Source: Acidimicrobiia bacterium (GTDB lineage Bacteria > Actinomycetota > Acidimicrobiia > IMCC26256 > BP-133). Taken from it: 15,111 nt of DNA. The stretch is from NCBI GenBank assembly GCA_025923175.1, contig JAICGL010000027.1, positions 1 through 15,111 on the forward strand, in the 5' to 3' direction. A program made the position numbers and the translations under genes. The notes under the pieces are model-generated. The model was not told the origin of the DNA. It did not search any database and saw nothing but the letters and a program-made list of their open reading frames with translations. This document shows positions 1 through 6,196 of the stretch, piece after piece. Positions within the stretch are counted from its first letter, which is position 1, and each line of letters begins with the position of its first letter.

Positions 1-68
1 CAGTGCCCGTCCCCGCCCCGTTGAGCGGGCGGAGTGTAACAGCCGGTGCCGAGTTTGAACTCGGTCAT
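1..68 (-). CDS. possible start of a gene running off the left edge (partial)
   Basis: Read on the minus strand, an ATG at position 68 opens a frame without stops to the window edge. It encodes 22 residues beginning MTEFKLGTGCYTPPAQRG. I do not recognise the product. Third codon positions are mostly G or C, as in the neighbouring genes. There is no Shine-Dalgarno sequence, but a TAGGCT hexamer on the minus strand (94-89) could be a -10 element giving a leader of about 13 bases. Against it: the frame is very short, and the same stretch contains a perfect 7-bp inverted repeat (49-64) and a minus-strand TACACT (38-33) that could be a promoter for a gene starting further left. This is a weak call. 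Confidence 0.3.
   Translation of the reverse strand, partial: MTEFKLGTGCYTPPAQRGGDGH
49..64. repeat. perfect inverted repeat, 7-bp arms
   Basis: CCGAGTT at 49-55 and AACTCGG at 58-64 are reverse complements separated by TG. The site lies in the 153-base stretch between the left edge and the end of the NYN gene. It resembles a tRNA T-arm, but the loop is wrong and no other tRNA arm is present. It could be an operator, a hairpin in a transcript, or part of the possible coding start on the minus strand. Confidence 0.35.
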
Positions 69-153
69 GGGGAAGTGAACTGCGTCGCAGCCTACCGACG
101 GACGGCGTGAAAGTGGGGGATTTCGCAGCTCGGGTCTCCAGCGCGCTGCGGCG

Positions 154-1647
154 TCACCGGCGCATGAGAGCCAAGAGCTCGTCGGCAGTCAGAACCGTGG
201 CGCCTTCCGACTCCGCGCCCGCCCGCACCTCGCGATCCGACGAGACCACGATGACCGGGACGTCATCCGGTCGGAACATCACCTCACCGACCACGACCTC
301 GTCGGCCTCCTGCCCGGCGGCCGAGAACACGATGCGCAGCCCGCGGCGGCGCATCGGCCGAACCCCCGGCACCTCGGCGCCGTCGAACACCACCGTCACC
401 TCGCAGCGAAACCGAAGCTGAAACTCGGCGAGGGCGTCACACAGGCGCTCGCGCTGCTCGGCGACCAAGGCGCTGGGCCAGGCCAGCATGGAGACGTTGT
501 AGCCGTCGACGATCACCGCCAGCCCGGGCGTGCGGATCATGGCCTCGATGGCCGCCGGGTCGTCCTTCTGCATCCCCGGAGGAAGCCGCACCGGCGCTCG
601 CCGGCGAGGGCTGGATCGACGAGGAGGCTTGCTGGGGGCGGGAGGGGCTGAATGCCCGGGGCGCTGCGGTTGGGGCGACCCGTCGGCCAGGCGGCGTAGC
701 CGCGTGGCGAGCTCCTCCGCGGCATGGGCCAGCCCTTGCAAGGCGTCCGGATCAGCGACCGGGGTGGACACGGCACGCTCGGACTCGGCGGCCCGGCGCT
801 CGGACTCGGCGGCCCGGCGCTCGGCGTCGGCAGCCCGGCGTTCGGACTCGGCGGCCCGGCGCTCGGCGTCGGCGGCCCGGCCTTCGGCGTCGGCGGCGCG
901 CTGAGCGGCGGTGGCCGCCTGGCGTTCCGCGGCGGCCACCTGCCCCTGTGCTTCGGCCAGCGCCGTTTCCAGGCCGGTCCTGCGGGCGTCCGAGCCGGCG
1001 GCCTCCTGGTCGCGGTCTCGTCTCGCCTGGCGCTCCTCGCGCAGGGCGGTCTCGAGGCGGGCGACCTCAGCTTCGGAGCCGGCCCGGGCCGACTCGGCAC
1101 GGCGGGCGGCTTCCTCCGCCGCCCGCTGCCCCGCCGTGGCCTCCCGGGAGCGGGCCGCCGCCTCACGTTCCCCCTCGGCGGTGGCGGCCATCGCCACCAC
1201 CAGGCCGAGGCCGAACTCGAAGCTGTCCGGCAGCCCGGCGATGAGCACCGAAGCCAGCAGCGGGAGGCGCCCGTCCGCCGCTGCTTCCCGCACCAGGGCC
1301 ACCGGGGCGTCACCGCCGGCCGCCATGGCCAGGTCCCACGCCCCGGTCAGCTCGGCCACCTCGGGACGGGCCTTGAACACGGCCACCGTGGCGACGAGGA
1401 CGGCCTCGTTCTCCTCGAGCAGCGTGCGGAGCTGATGACGAGCGGCCGGCGTGGAGAGGCCGCGCCGGTCGAAGGACCGGAGCCGGCGGGCGGCCGGGGG
1501 GACCTCGACGGGCGGCAGGCGCCGGAGCGCCTCGCCGGCCGAGTCGAGCAGCGGGGCCAGCAGCGCGTCGGGGATCGGGGGGAGGACCGGCCCGTCCTCC
1601 TCGCCCTCGGCCCCGGTGTCGTCGACAGCCGGAGTGTCTTCGGTCAC
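154..1647 (-). CDS. NYN (YacP-like PIN-fold) domain protein with long coiled coil
   Basis: Predicted 497-residue cytoplasmic protein. The C-terminal third (about 375-497) is a NYN/YacP domain, a PIN-like fold that in characterised relatives (Bacillus Rae1/YacP) cleaves RNA. Visible motifs are the strand VIVDGYNV (D381), VVFDGAE (D422), EADEVV (D449) and VVSSDREV (D471). These four acidic residues are spaced as in PIN-like metal sites. Residues 1-150 are a conserved-looking globular region. About 160-292 is a charged Ala/Arg/Glu coiled coil ending in heptads encoded by a 21-bp tandem repeat. A Pro/Arg-rich linker at 320-360 may bind RNA. The GTG start at 1647 has GAGG a few bases upstream; the frame stays open further upstream, but that part runs into the divergent yjbQ gene. 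Role in RNA processing or turnover is inferred from the domain; the substrate is unknown. Confidence 0.85.
   Translation of the reverse strand: MTEDTPAVDDTGAEGEEDGPVLPPIPDALLAPLLDSAGEALRRLPPVEVPPAARRLRSFDRRGLSTPAARHQLRTLLEENEAVLVATVAVFKARPEVAELTGAWDLAMAAGGDAPVALVREAAADGRLPLLASVLIAGLPDSFEFGLGLVVAMAATAEGEREAAARSREATAGQRAAEEAARRAESARAGSEAEVARLETALREERQARRDRDQEAAGSDARRTGLETALAEAQGQVAAAERQAATAAQRAADAEGRAADAERRAAESERRAADAERRAAESERRAAESERAVSTPVADPDALQGLAHAAEELATRLRRLADGSPQPQRPGHSAPPAPSKPPRRSSPRRRAPVRLPPGMQKDDPAAIEAMIRTPGLAVIVDGYNVSMLAWPSALVAEQRERLCDALAEFQLRFRCEVTVVFDGAEVPGVRPMRRRGLRIVFSAAGQEADEVVVGEVMFRPDDVPVIVVSSDREVRAGAESEGATVLTADELLALMRR
781..885. repeat. 21-bp tandem repeat encoding coiled-coil heptads
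   Basis: Five consecutive 21-bp units (781-801, 802-822, 823-843, 844-864, 865-885) differ by only a few bases, alternating ggactcggcgg and ggcgtcggcgg beginnings. A sixth, diverged unit follows. Each unit encodes exactly one seven-residue heptad (ERRAADA or ERRAESE-type) of the NYN protein's coiled coil. Copy number could vary by slippage without breaking the frame. Confidence 0.85.
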
Positions 1648-1683
1648 CGCATCCCTCGTTGGGCCCTGGAGGGAGTCGGTCCG

Positions 1684-1689
1684 TACACT
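1684..1689 (+). promoter_or_regulatory. candidate -10 element (TACACT) for the YjbQ gene
   Basis: TACACT fits the TANNNT actinobacterial -10 pattern and lies 36 bases before the yjbQ ATG, giving a leader of about 30 bases that contains the ribosome site GGAGGG (1715-1720). The nine bases CCGTACACT (1681-1689) recur exactly at 5415-5423 in front of the XdhC gene. No convincing -35 box is seen; TTGGGC at 1659-1664 is 19 bases away. Confidence 0.35.
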
Positions 1690-1725
1690 TGGCCGTCCAC
1701 CCCCGTCGGGTCCTGGAGGGATTGC

Positions 1726-2145
1726 ATGCAGGCACGATACGACGAGCTCACCTTGGAGACCCAGGGCGACGGTGAGATGGTGGACCTCACGGCACACGCC
1801 CAGAAGACCATCGCCAACCATGGGCTGTCCGACGGGCTGTGCACCGTGTTCGTGGCCCACTCGACCTGCGGCGTGACCACGATCGAGTATGAACCCGGCT
1901 GCAACCAGGACTTCAACGCCACGCTCGAGAAGCTCGCTCCCCAGGACGACCGCTGGGAGCACAACGAGCGCAACGCCGACTCCAACGGGCACAGCCATGT
2001 GCGGGCCGCTCTGGTCGGGCCGTCGGTGACGATCCCGTTCAGCGGCTCGGAGCTGTTGCTGGGCACCTGGCAGAAGGTCGTGATGATCGATTTCGACGAC
2101 CGGCCCCGCTCACGGCGGGTCGTCATCCAGTTGCTGGGAAGCTAG
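1726..2145 (+). CDS. yjbQ: YjbQ/UPF0047 family protein (secondary thiamine-phosphate synthase type)
   Basis: Small 139-residue cytoplasmic protein of the UPF0047 (YjbQ) family. E. coli YjbQ has weak thiamine-phosphate synthase activity, but the true role of the family is unsettled. Family marks are AHSTCGVTTIEYE (44-56), the His/Asp/Asn cluster RNADSNGHSH (82-91) and the C-terminal signature SGSELLLGTWQKVVMIDFD (106-124). His45, His89 and His91 are probable metal or substrate ligands. The length matches the usual 130-140 residues. The ATG is preceded by GGAGGG (1715-1720) with 5 bases of spacing, which fixes the start although the frame is open far upstream through the antisense of the NYN gene. 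It is divergent from the NYN gene with a 78-base gap and convergent with the zinc-ribbon gene downstream. Confidence 0.93.
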   Translation: MQARYDELTLETQGDGEMVDLTAHAQKTIANHGLSDGLCTVFVAHSTCGVTTIEYEPGCNQDFNATLEKLAPQDDRWEHNERNADSNGHSHVRAALVGPSVTIPFSGSELLLGTWQKVVMIDFDDRPRSRRVVIQLLGS

Positions 2146-2150
2146 GCGGA

Positions 2151-2198
2151 CACTGAAAAATATTCACGGCTGCCAGGCACGCGGCGGTTTTTTCAGTG
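2151..2198. repeat. concentric inverted repeat, possible bidirectional terminator or REP-like element
   Basis: CACTGAAAAA (2151-2160) and TTTTTCAGTG (2189-2198) are perfect 10-bp inverted arms. A second palindrome, TGCC-A-GGCA (2171-2179), sits at the same centre (about position 2175). The element fills nearly all of the 58-base gap between the convergent yjbQ and zinc-ribbon genes. The T run (2188-2193) follows the inner hairpin on plus, and the A run serves on minus, so termination in both directions is plausible. The AT-rich arms contrast with the GC-rich surroundings and also look like a small mobile or REP-type repeat. Confidence 0.6.
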
Positions 2199-2203
2199 CC
2201 CTC

Positions 2204-2443
2204 CTAGGCGCCTTCGGCTTCGGCTTCGCTGCTGGTTGGCAGGGGGATCTCCTCGATCGCCGCGCCGGTCGCAGAGCACCAGCGGCAGACCACCGACTCG
2301 ACGATCGCATCGAGGACCTGCTCCTCCTCGACGGAACGCTCGCCGCCCACGGTGAAGTGCCAGAACGCCCGCGTGCGACGGGTGGTCGTGACGTCGAAGC
2401 GGGTCAGGTTCCCGCAGGCGGTGCAGCGGTAGCGGGTGGTCAT
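2204..2443 (-). CDS. small zinc-ribbon protein of unknown function
   Basis: A 79-residue soluble protein. Two CxxC knuckles, C7-T-A-C10 and C53-R-W-C56, are about 43 residues apart and should bind one zinc. Between them lie a basic segment (TTTRRTRAFWHF) and an acidic helix (VEEEQVLDAIVESV). The tail is acidic. I do not recognise a named family; small ribbons of this type often bind nucleic acid or protein. The ATG overlaps the stop codon of the upstream secreted-protein gene by ATGA (2440-2443), so the two are translationally coupled and probably one transcript. The 3' end abuts the concentric inverted repeat shared with yjbQ. Confidence 0.8.
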   Translation of the reverse strand: MTTRYRCTACGNLTRFDVTTTRRTRAFWHFTVGGERSVEEEQVLDAIVESVVCRWCSATGAAIEEIPLPTSSEAEAEGA

Positions 2444-3315
2444 GCGTGGGCGACGAGGCTGGTGGCGACGCCCTTCAGGGCGGCGTCGACCCAGGGCTGG
2501 CGGAGGTTTCCGAACTCGGCCAGGACGAGGGTGCGGCCCTTGCGGATGAAGACGAAGTCAGACACGAAGCGGATCGGCGGATCGCTGGGCTTGGCGTTGC
2601 GGTCGATGTCTTCCGCCGGAAGGCGGACGTCGAAGCGGTAGGCGACCGAGCCCTCACCCACCGCTGGGGACGGGGCGGGGCCGAGCGAACCCTTCACATC
2701 CTGCGACAGATTGGCGTTGCGGGCCAGCCGGGTGTTGACCAGCTGCTCGAAGCAGGATCGGGCGGCCGGTGTGGTCATGAGCCCGAGGACTTTCTCGGCC
2801 GTGGCGGGCTGATCGAAGACCACGGCCGCCGACGACGCCGACCCGACGTCGGGCTTGGCGAAGGTGGCCGAGCGGGCCCGGCCACCGATGGTCGAGGTCA
2901 GGCTTGCGCCGTCGCTGCCGGCGCACCGTTCGAACGGGCTCTCACCGGGGGCGGGCGGATCGGCCGGGGCGGGGGCGGTCATGGTGAATCCGGCCGGGAG
3001 GTCGGTCTGAGCCAGCAGCGCCCGCCGGGCCAGCGCCGCCGGGTCCTCCGCCCCGGGCGGTGCGGGGGCGGCCAGCGGAGCGGCCTGTGCGGTCGTCGTC
3101 GATGACGACGCTGCGGCCGTCGTGGCGCTGGTGGCCGGCGACGGAGTTGTGTCGGGGCTGGTCAGCCCGGAGATCACGGCGTCGGCGTGGGCGCCCGGAG
3201 GTTCGCTGCGGGCGGCGTGGGCCGCCGCCTGGTGCAGCACGTCGTTGCCTCCCCACGTGGCGGCAAGCGTCGCGACACCGAGGCACAGGACGCCCAGCAG
3301 CCGATCGTTCACCAC
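2440..3315 (-). CDS. secreted or membrane-anchored protein of unknown function
   Basis: A 291-residue protein with one N-terminal hydrophobic segment (about 6-21, LLGVLCLGVATLAATW), which may be an uncleaved anchor or a signal peptide. A Ser/Thr/Ala/Pro-rich low-complexity linker follows (about 50-90), typical of cell-wall-spanning tethers. The C-terminal part (about 95-291) looks like an extracellular globular domain with two cysteines, C131 and C188, that could form a disulfide. It loosely resembles actinobacterial PknH-like sensor domains, but I cannot assign it. The start is the GTG at 3315, followed directly by a second GTG. There is no Shine-Dalgarno sequence, and a minus-strand TACCCT lies 6 bases upstream, compatible with a leaderless transcript. 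It overlaps the downstream zinc-ribbon gene by 4 bases. Confidence 0.78.
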   Translation of the reverse strand: MVNDRLLGVLCLGVATLAATWGGNDVLHQAAAHAARSEPPGAHADAVISGLTSPDTTPSPATSATTAAASSSTTTAQAAPLAAPAPPGAEDPAALARRALLAQTDLPAGFTMTAPAPADPPAPGESPFERCAGSDGASLTSTIGGRARSATFAKPDVGSASSAAVVFDQPATAEKVLGLMTTPAARSCFEQLVNTRLARNANLSQDVKGSLGPAPSPAVGEGSVAYRFDVRLPAEDIDRNAKPSDPPIRFVSDFVFIRKGRTLVLAEFGNLRQPWVDAALKGVATSLVAHA

Positions 3316-3321
3316 GTCCGG

Positions 3322-3327
3322 AGGGTA
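3322..3327 (-). promoter_or_regulatory. candidate -10 element (TACCCT) just before the secreted-protein start
   Basis: Minus-strand TACCCT at 3327-3322 fits TANNNT and ends 6 bases before the GTG at 3315, so transcription would begin at or next to the start codon. No ribosome site or clear -35 box is visible. The call rests on position and on the similar arrangement at other genes here. Confidence 0.3.
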
Positions 3328-3392
3328 ACGCTGCGGTCGCCGTCGCTGGCGTCTTTCCGGCTGAGCTCATCGTTAGTGTCACACCCTCTCGG

Positions 3393-3398
3393 TAGCGT
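3393..3398 (+). promoter_or_regulatory. candidate -10 element (TAGCGT) for the DEDDh/GIY-YIG gene
   Basis: TAGCGT fits TANNNT. Initiation about 7 bases downstream would fall near 3405. That gives a leader of about 44 bases to the preferred GTG at 3449, or a leaderless message for the alternative GTG at 3404. TAGTGT at 3374-3379 is a second, weaker candidate. Confidence 0.3.
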
Positions 3399-3435
3399 CC
3401 GGAGTGTCGTCAGCCGTGCGGTCATCCGACCGCCG

Positions 3436-3442
3436 AAGGAGG
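3436..3442 (+). promoter_or_regulatory. Shine-Dalgarno site that decides the DEDDh gene start
   Basis: AAGGAGG lies 6 bases before the GTG at 3449, close to the consensus. It favours that start over the in-frame GTG at 3404, which would add 15 mostly basic, unconserved-looking residues. Confidence 0.7.
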
Positions 3443-3448
3443 TGCTCC

Positions 3449-5077
3449 GTGGCCGTGCCGACTGCGGCGTTGTCCGCCCAGGCCCACCCCGCCGGAGTCT
3501 GGTCCGATCCTCGAGCCGCCCGGCGGCCGGTGGTGGCACCGGAGGGGCGCCGCCCCCTGCCGCTCGACCCGCTCGACACCCCGTTGTCCGGGGTGACGTT
3601 CGTGGTAATCGACCTCGAGACCACCGGCACGGTGCCCGGTCAGAGCCGGATCATCGAGGTGGCGGCGGCGAAGTACCGGGGCGGCGAATGTCTGGGCACC
3701 TTCCAGACGCTGGTGAACCCCGGGGTCGGCGTGCCTCCCTTCATCGTCGCTCTCACCGGCATCACCGAGGCGCTGGTGGTCCCGGCGCCGACGATCGACG
3801 AGGTGCTCCCCTCCCTGCTCGAGTTCATCGGCGGGGCGGTGCTGGTAGGCCACAACCTGCGCTTCGACACGGCGTTCCTCGACGCCGACCTCATCGCCCG
3901 GGGCCGGCCCCGCCTGGCCAACCCCCGGGTCGACACGCTGACGCTCGCCCGCCGGCTGATCCGCGACGAGGTGCCCGACTGCCGGCTGGCCACCCTGGCC
4001 GACCGGTTCCGCACGGAGGTCCGGCCGACCCACCGGGCGCTCGACGACGTCCTGGCCACTGCCGAGGTGCTCCACGCCCTCTTCGAGCGGGCCGCCGGAT
4101 TCGGCGTCCTGGCGCTCGACGATCTGCTCGGCCTGCCGTCGAGTCCGCTGGCGCTGCGGAAGCTGCCGCTGCTCGCCGGGCTGCCGCGTGCCGCCGGGGT
4201 GTACCTGTTCCGGGCGGCCGACGGGCGGGTCATCCATGTCGGCCGCGCCGGCGACGTCCGCAACCGGGTCCGGTCGCTGTTCATCACCGGGGGGCGCCGG
4301 AAAGTCGCCCGGCTCCTGCGGGAGACAGCGGCGATCGAATACCTGCCGGCCGGGCACGCCCTGGAGGCGGCCGTCACCCAGCTCCGGCTCCACCATGCCC
4401 ACCGGCCCTGGTTCGACGGGCGGCCGCGGCGCTGGAAGGCCTGCGCCTACCTGAAGCTGACCACCGGCCGATTCCCGAGGCTGGCGGTGGTGCACACACC
4501 CCGGGCTGATGGGAGTGTGTACCTGGGTCCGTTCGCCGGGGTGGGCCCGGCCCGGTTCGTGCGCAGCGCCATCGAGGCGGTCCTGCCGCTCCGGCGGGGC
4601 GCCGCCGACGTCGTCGACGTGGTTCGGCGGGGGCTCACCGACGAGCCGGAGGCGATCCTCGGGCCGCTGGCGCAGCGGGTCGAGGCCCTCACCGTCGCCG
4701 GCCGAACGGGCGACGCGGCCTTTGCCCAGGAGCAGCTCCGGGCGCTGACCTCCGCCTTGCGCCGCCAGGCGATGCTTGACGGCCTGCGGGCCAGCGGGCG
4801 GTTGATCGTCGACGTTGCCGGCCGCCAGATCGAGCTTCTGGGCGGGCGCCTGGTGTCGGTCGACGGCGGTGCAACGCCGTTCCCGGTGCCCGGTCTCGAC
4901 GGGCGCACGCGGGCACCCCTGGCCGCTCGCGAGGAAGCCGACGAGCTCCTCGCCGTCGGCCGCTGGCTGCGACGCGAAGCCCGGGCCGGCCAGGTGCGTC
5001 TGGCGAGTCCGGTCGACCCGATGGCCGCCGCTGCCATCGCCACCGTCCTCGAAGGAGCGGAGTCCTCGCCGGCTTAA
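3449..5077 (+). CDS. DEDDh exonuclease fused to GIY-YIG (UvrC/Cho-like) nuclease domain
   Basis: A 542-residue cytoplasmic protein that joins a DnaQ-type 3'-5' exonuclease to a UvrC N-terminal-like domain, an arrangement known in actinobacteria and presumed to act in DNA repair. The exonuclease (about 48-215) has all five DEDDh residues: D55 and E57 in VVIDLETTG, D140 in HNLRFD, and H195 and D200 in HRALDD. The GIY-YIG domain (about 245-325) has GVY (250-252), arginines in DVRNRVRSLF (269-278) and E306. The second motif, however, reads IHVG, so His263 stands where the catalytic Tyr of YIG/YVG is expected. Residues 325-542 continue UvrC-like similarity (YLGPF at 358-362) and then become a helical region I cannot name. 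It lacks UvrC's C-terminal nuclease and helix-hairpin-helix. It is convergent with the dehydratase gene. Confidence 0.9.
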   Translation: MAVPTAALSAQAHPAGVWSDPRAARRPVVAPEGRRPLPLDPLDTPLSGVTFVVIDLETTGTVPGQSRIIEVAAAKYRGGECLGTFQTLVNPGVGVPPFIVALTGITEALVVPAPTIDEVLPSLLEFIGGAVLVGHNLRFDTAFLDADLIARGRPRLANPRVDTLTLARRLIRDEVPDCRLATLADRFRTEVRPTHRALDDVLATAEVLHALFERAAGFGVLALDDLLGLPSSPLALRKLPLLAGLPRAAGVYLFRAADGRVIHVGRAGDVRNRVRSLFITGGRRKVARLLRETAAIEYLPAGHALEAAVTQLRLHHAHRPWFDGRPRRWKACAYLKLTTGRFPRLAVVHTPRADGSVYLGPFAGVGPARFVRSAIEAVLPLRRGAADVVDVVRRGLTDEPEAILGPLAQRVEALTVAGRTGDAAFAQEQLRALTSALRRQAMLDGLRASGRLIVDVAGRQIELLGGRLVSVDGGATPFPVPGLDGRTRAPLAAREEADELLAVGRWLRREARAGQVRLASPVDPMAAAAIATVLEGAESSPA

Positions 5078-5086
5078 CCCGCCGGC
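5068..5086. terminator. weak GC hairpin between convergent genes
   Basis: GCCGGC occurs at 5068-5073 and 5081-5086. The hexamer is its own reverse complement, so the copies can pair around a 7-base loop that contains the DEDDh gene's TAA stop. There is no T run. It may slow or end transcription between the two convergent genes, but could equally be chance in GC-rich DNA. Confidence 0.25.
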
Positions 5087-5096
5087 TGGGCGGTGA

Positions 5097-5384
5097 TCAG
5101 CGGGTGCCCGCCAGGGATTCGATCTGGGCGGCGAGGGCGAAGTCGTTGCTGGTCAGGCCGCCCTCGCTGTGGGTCGACAGCGCCAGCCGCACCTTGTTCC
5201 AGCGGATGTCGATGTCGGGGTGATGGTTGGCCGCCTCGGCGGCCTCCGCGACCTGATTGACGAAGGCCATGGCCGCGACGAAGTCGGCGAACTTGTATTG
5301 CTTCACGATCTCGCTGCCCGACAGCTCCCACCCGGGAATGTCTGCCAGTGCGTCCTTCACTTCTGTATCCGACAGGGTCGCCAT
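5097..5384 (-). CDS. pterin-4a-carbinolamine dehydratase
   Basis: A 95-residue protein of the PCD/DCoH family, which dehydrates 4a-hydroxy-tetrahydropterin to quinonoid dihydropterin and so recycles the cofactor of aromatic amino acid hydroxylases. In bacteria without such hydroxylases it is often tied to molybdopterin or other pterin metabolism. The signature is clear: AANHHPDIDIRW (51-62) with the catalytic H54-H55-P56, followed by THSEGGLTSND with H72 and D81. The length is typical. The ATG at 5384 is chosen because GAGG (5397-5394 on minus) is 9 bases upstream; an in-frame ATG at 5393 would leave no space for that site. It is divergent from the XdhC gene with a 47-base gap, which is suggestive since XdhC serves molybdopterin enzymes. 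Confidence 0.93.
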   Translation of the reverse strand: MATLSDTEVKDALADIPGWELSGSEIVKQYKFADFVAAMAFVNQVAEAAEAANHHPDIDIRWNKVRLALSTHSEGGLTSNDFALAAQIESLAGTR

Positions 5385-5417
5385 GCGCGCCATCCTCGCG
5401 CCCATTGGCGAGGCCCG

Positions 5418-5423
5418 TACACT
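5418..5423 (+). promoter_or_regulatory. candidate -10 element (TACACT) giving a leaderless XdhC message
   Basis: TACACT ends 8 bases before the XdhC ATG at 5432, so initiation would fall on or next to the start codon. No ribosome site lies in between. The enclosing nonamer CCGTACACT (5415-5423) is identical to one upstream of yjbQ. Confidence 0.45.
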
Positions 5424-5431
5424 CCGGGCCC

Positions 5432-6196
5432 ATGAGCCCGACCACTGGGGGCGATCCGCTGACCGAGGCAACTCGCCGCCTCGACGAGGGCGAGGAGGTC
5501 GTGCTCGCCACCGCCATCCGCACCGACGGCGAACCGCCCTGCCGGCCGGGGCAGAAGCTGTTGCTCGGCACCAACGGCCCGCTGTCAGGAACGCTCGGCT
5601 GCTCGGAGTTCGACGCTTCGGCCGTCGACGAGACGAAGGATCTGCTGGCGAGTGGCGAGCCGGCCCTGCGGACCTTCACGCACGACCTCGGCACGGTGGA
5701 GGTCTACCTCGAGCCGCTGCGGCCGCGCCCCCGGCTGCTGGTGCTCGGGGCGACGCCGGTGGCCGAGCACCTGCTGCGCGGCGGGGTGGAGCTGGGCTAT
5801 GCCACCGTGCTGGTCGAGAGCCGCACGGAGCGCGTGACACCGGAGCACCAGGCGGCATCCGGCAAGGTCGTCAGATCCGTCGGGCAGGTTGCGCTGGGGC
5901 CCGGAGTCGACGCCATCCACACCGACCATGACGCTCCCGACATCGTCAGCGAGCTGGCGCCGCTCTTGCAGGCCGGCGTCCGGTTCGTCGGCGTGATGGG
6001 CAGCGCCCGCCACACGGCCCCGCACCTCCAGGCGTTGCGGGGCGCGGGCTGCACCGACGAAGAGGTGGCCCAGCTGCGCACCCCCGTCGGCCTCGACCTG
6101 GGTGCCCGCACCCCAGCTGAAATCGCTCTGTCGATCCTCGCCGGTCTTCTCGCCGCCCGCACCGGACGTACCGGCGGGTGGCTCGACGGGCGCTGA
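5432..6196 (+). CDS. XdhC/CoxI family protein (molybdenum hydroxylase maturation type)
   Basis: A 254-residue cytoplasmic protein. In characterised members, XdhC binds the molybdenum cofactor, promotes its sulfuration and inserts it into xanthine dehydrogenase-type enzymes. The N-terminal XdhC_CoxI domain (about 11-92) includes VVLATAIRTDGEPPCRPGQK, with C37. The C-terminal Rossmann domain starts at RLLVLGATPVAEHLLRGG (101-118) and ends in TPVGLDLGARTPAEIALSIL (218-237), close to the family signature. No molybdenum hydroxylase subunit gene lies in this window, so its client is unknown. The ATG at 5432 has no Shine-Dalgarno sequence but has a TACACT element 8 bases upstream. Its stop codon forms one arm of a hairpin with the stop of the convergent gene. 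Confidence 0.88.
   Translation: MSPTTGGDPLTEATRRLDEGEEVVLATAIRTDGEPPCRPGQKLLLGTNGPLSGTLGCSEFDASAVDETKDLLASGEPALRTFTHDLGTVEVYLEPLRPRPRLLVLGATPVAEHLLRGGVELGYATVLVESRTERVTPEHQAASGKVVRSVGQVALGPGVDAIHTDHDAPDIVSELAPLLQAGVRFVGVMGSARHTAPHLQALRGAGCTDEEVAQLRTPVGLDLGARTPAEIALSILAGLLAARTGRTGGWLDGR

Noticed and set aside
49..64. tRNA T-arm-like hairpin
   Set aside because: The 5-bp stem leaves a 6-base loop rather than 7, and no acceptor, D or anticodon arms can be folded around it.
781..906. CRISPR-like repeats
   Set aside because: The units are directly adjacent 21-mers without spacers and encode coiled-coil heptads in a real gene.
724..1725. Long plus-strand open frame upstream of yjbQ that would give a 473-residue protein
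   Set aside because: It is the antisense of the NYN gene's GC-rich coiled coil. The encoded peptide is Gly/Pro/Arg-rich low complexity, and the YjbQ family begins at the ATG at 1726 with its own ribosome site.
1648..1998. N-terminal extension of the NYN protein to 614 residues
   Set aside because: It would overlap most of the divergent yjbQ gene in antisense. The GTG at 1647 has a ribosome site and gives a sensible acidic N-terminus.
3422..4495. Minus-strand open frame of 357 residues across the DEDDh gene
   Set aside because: Low-complexity Gly/Val/Arg/Gln composition typical of antisense frames, with no motif; the plus strand has all DEDDh residues.
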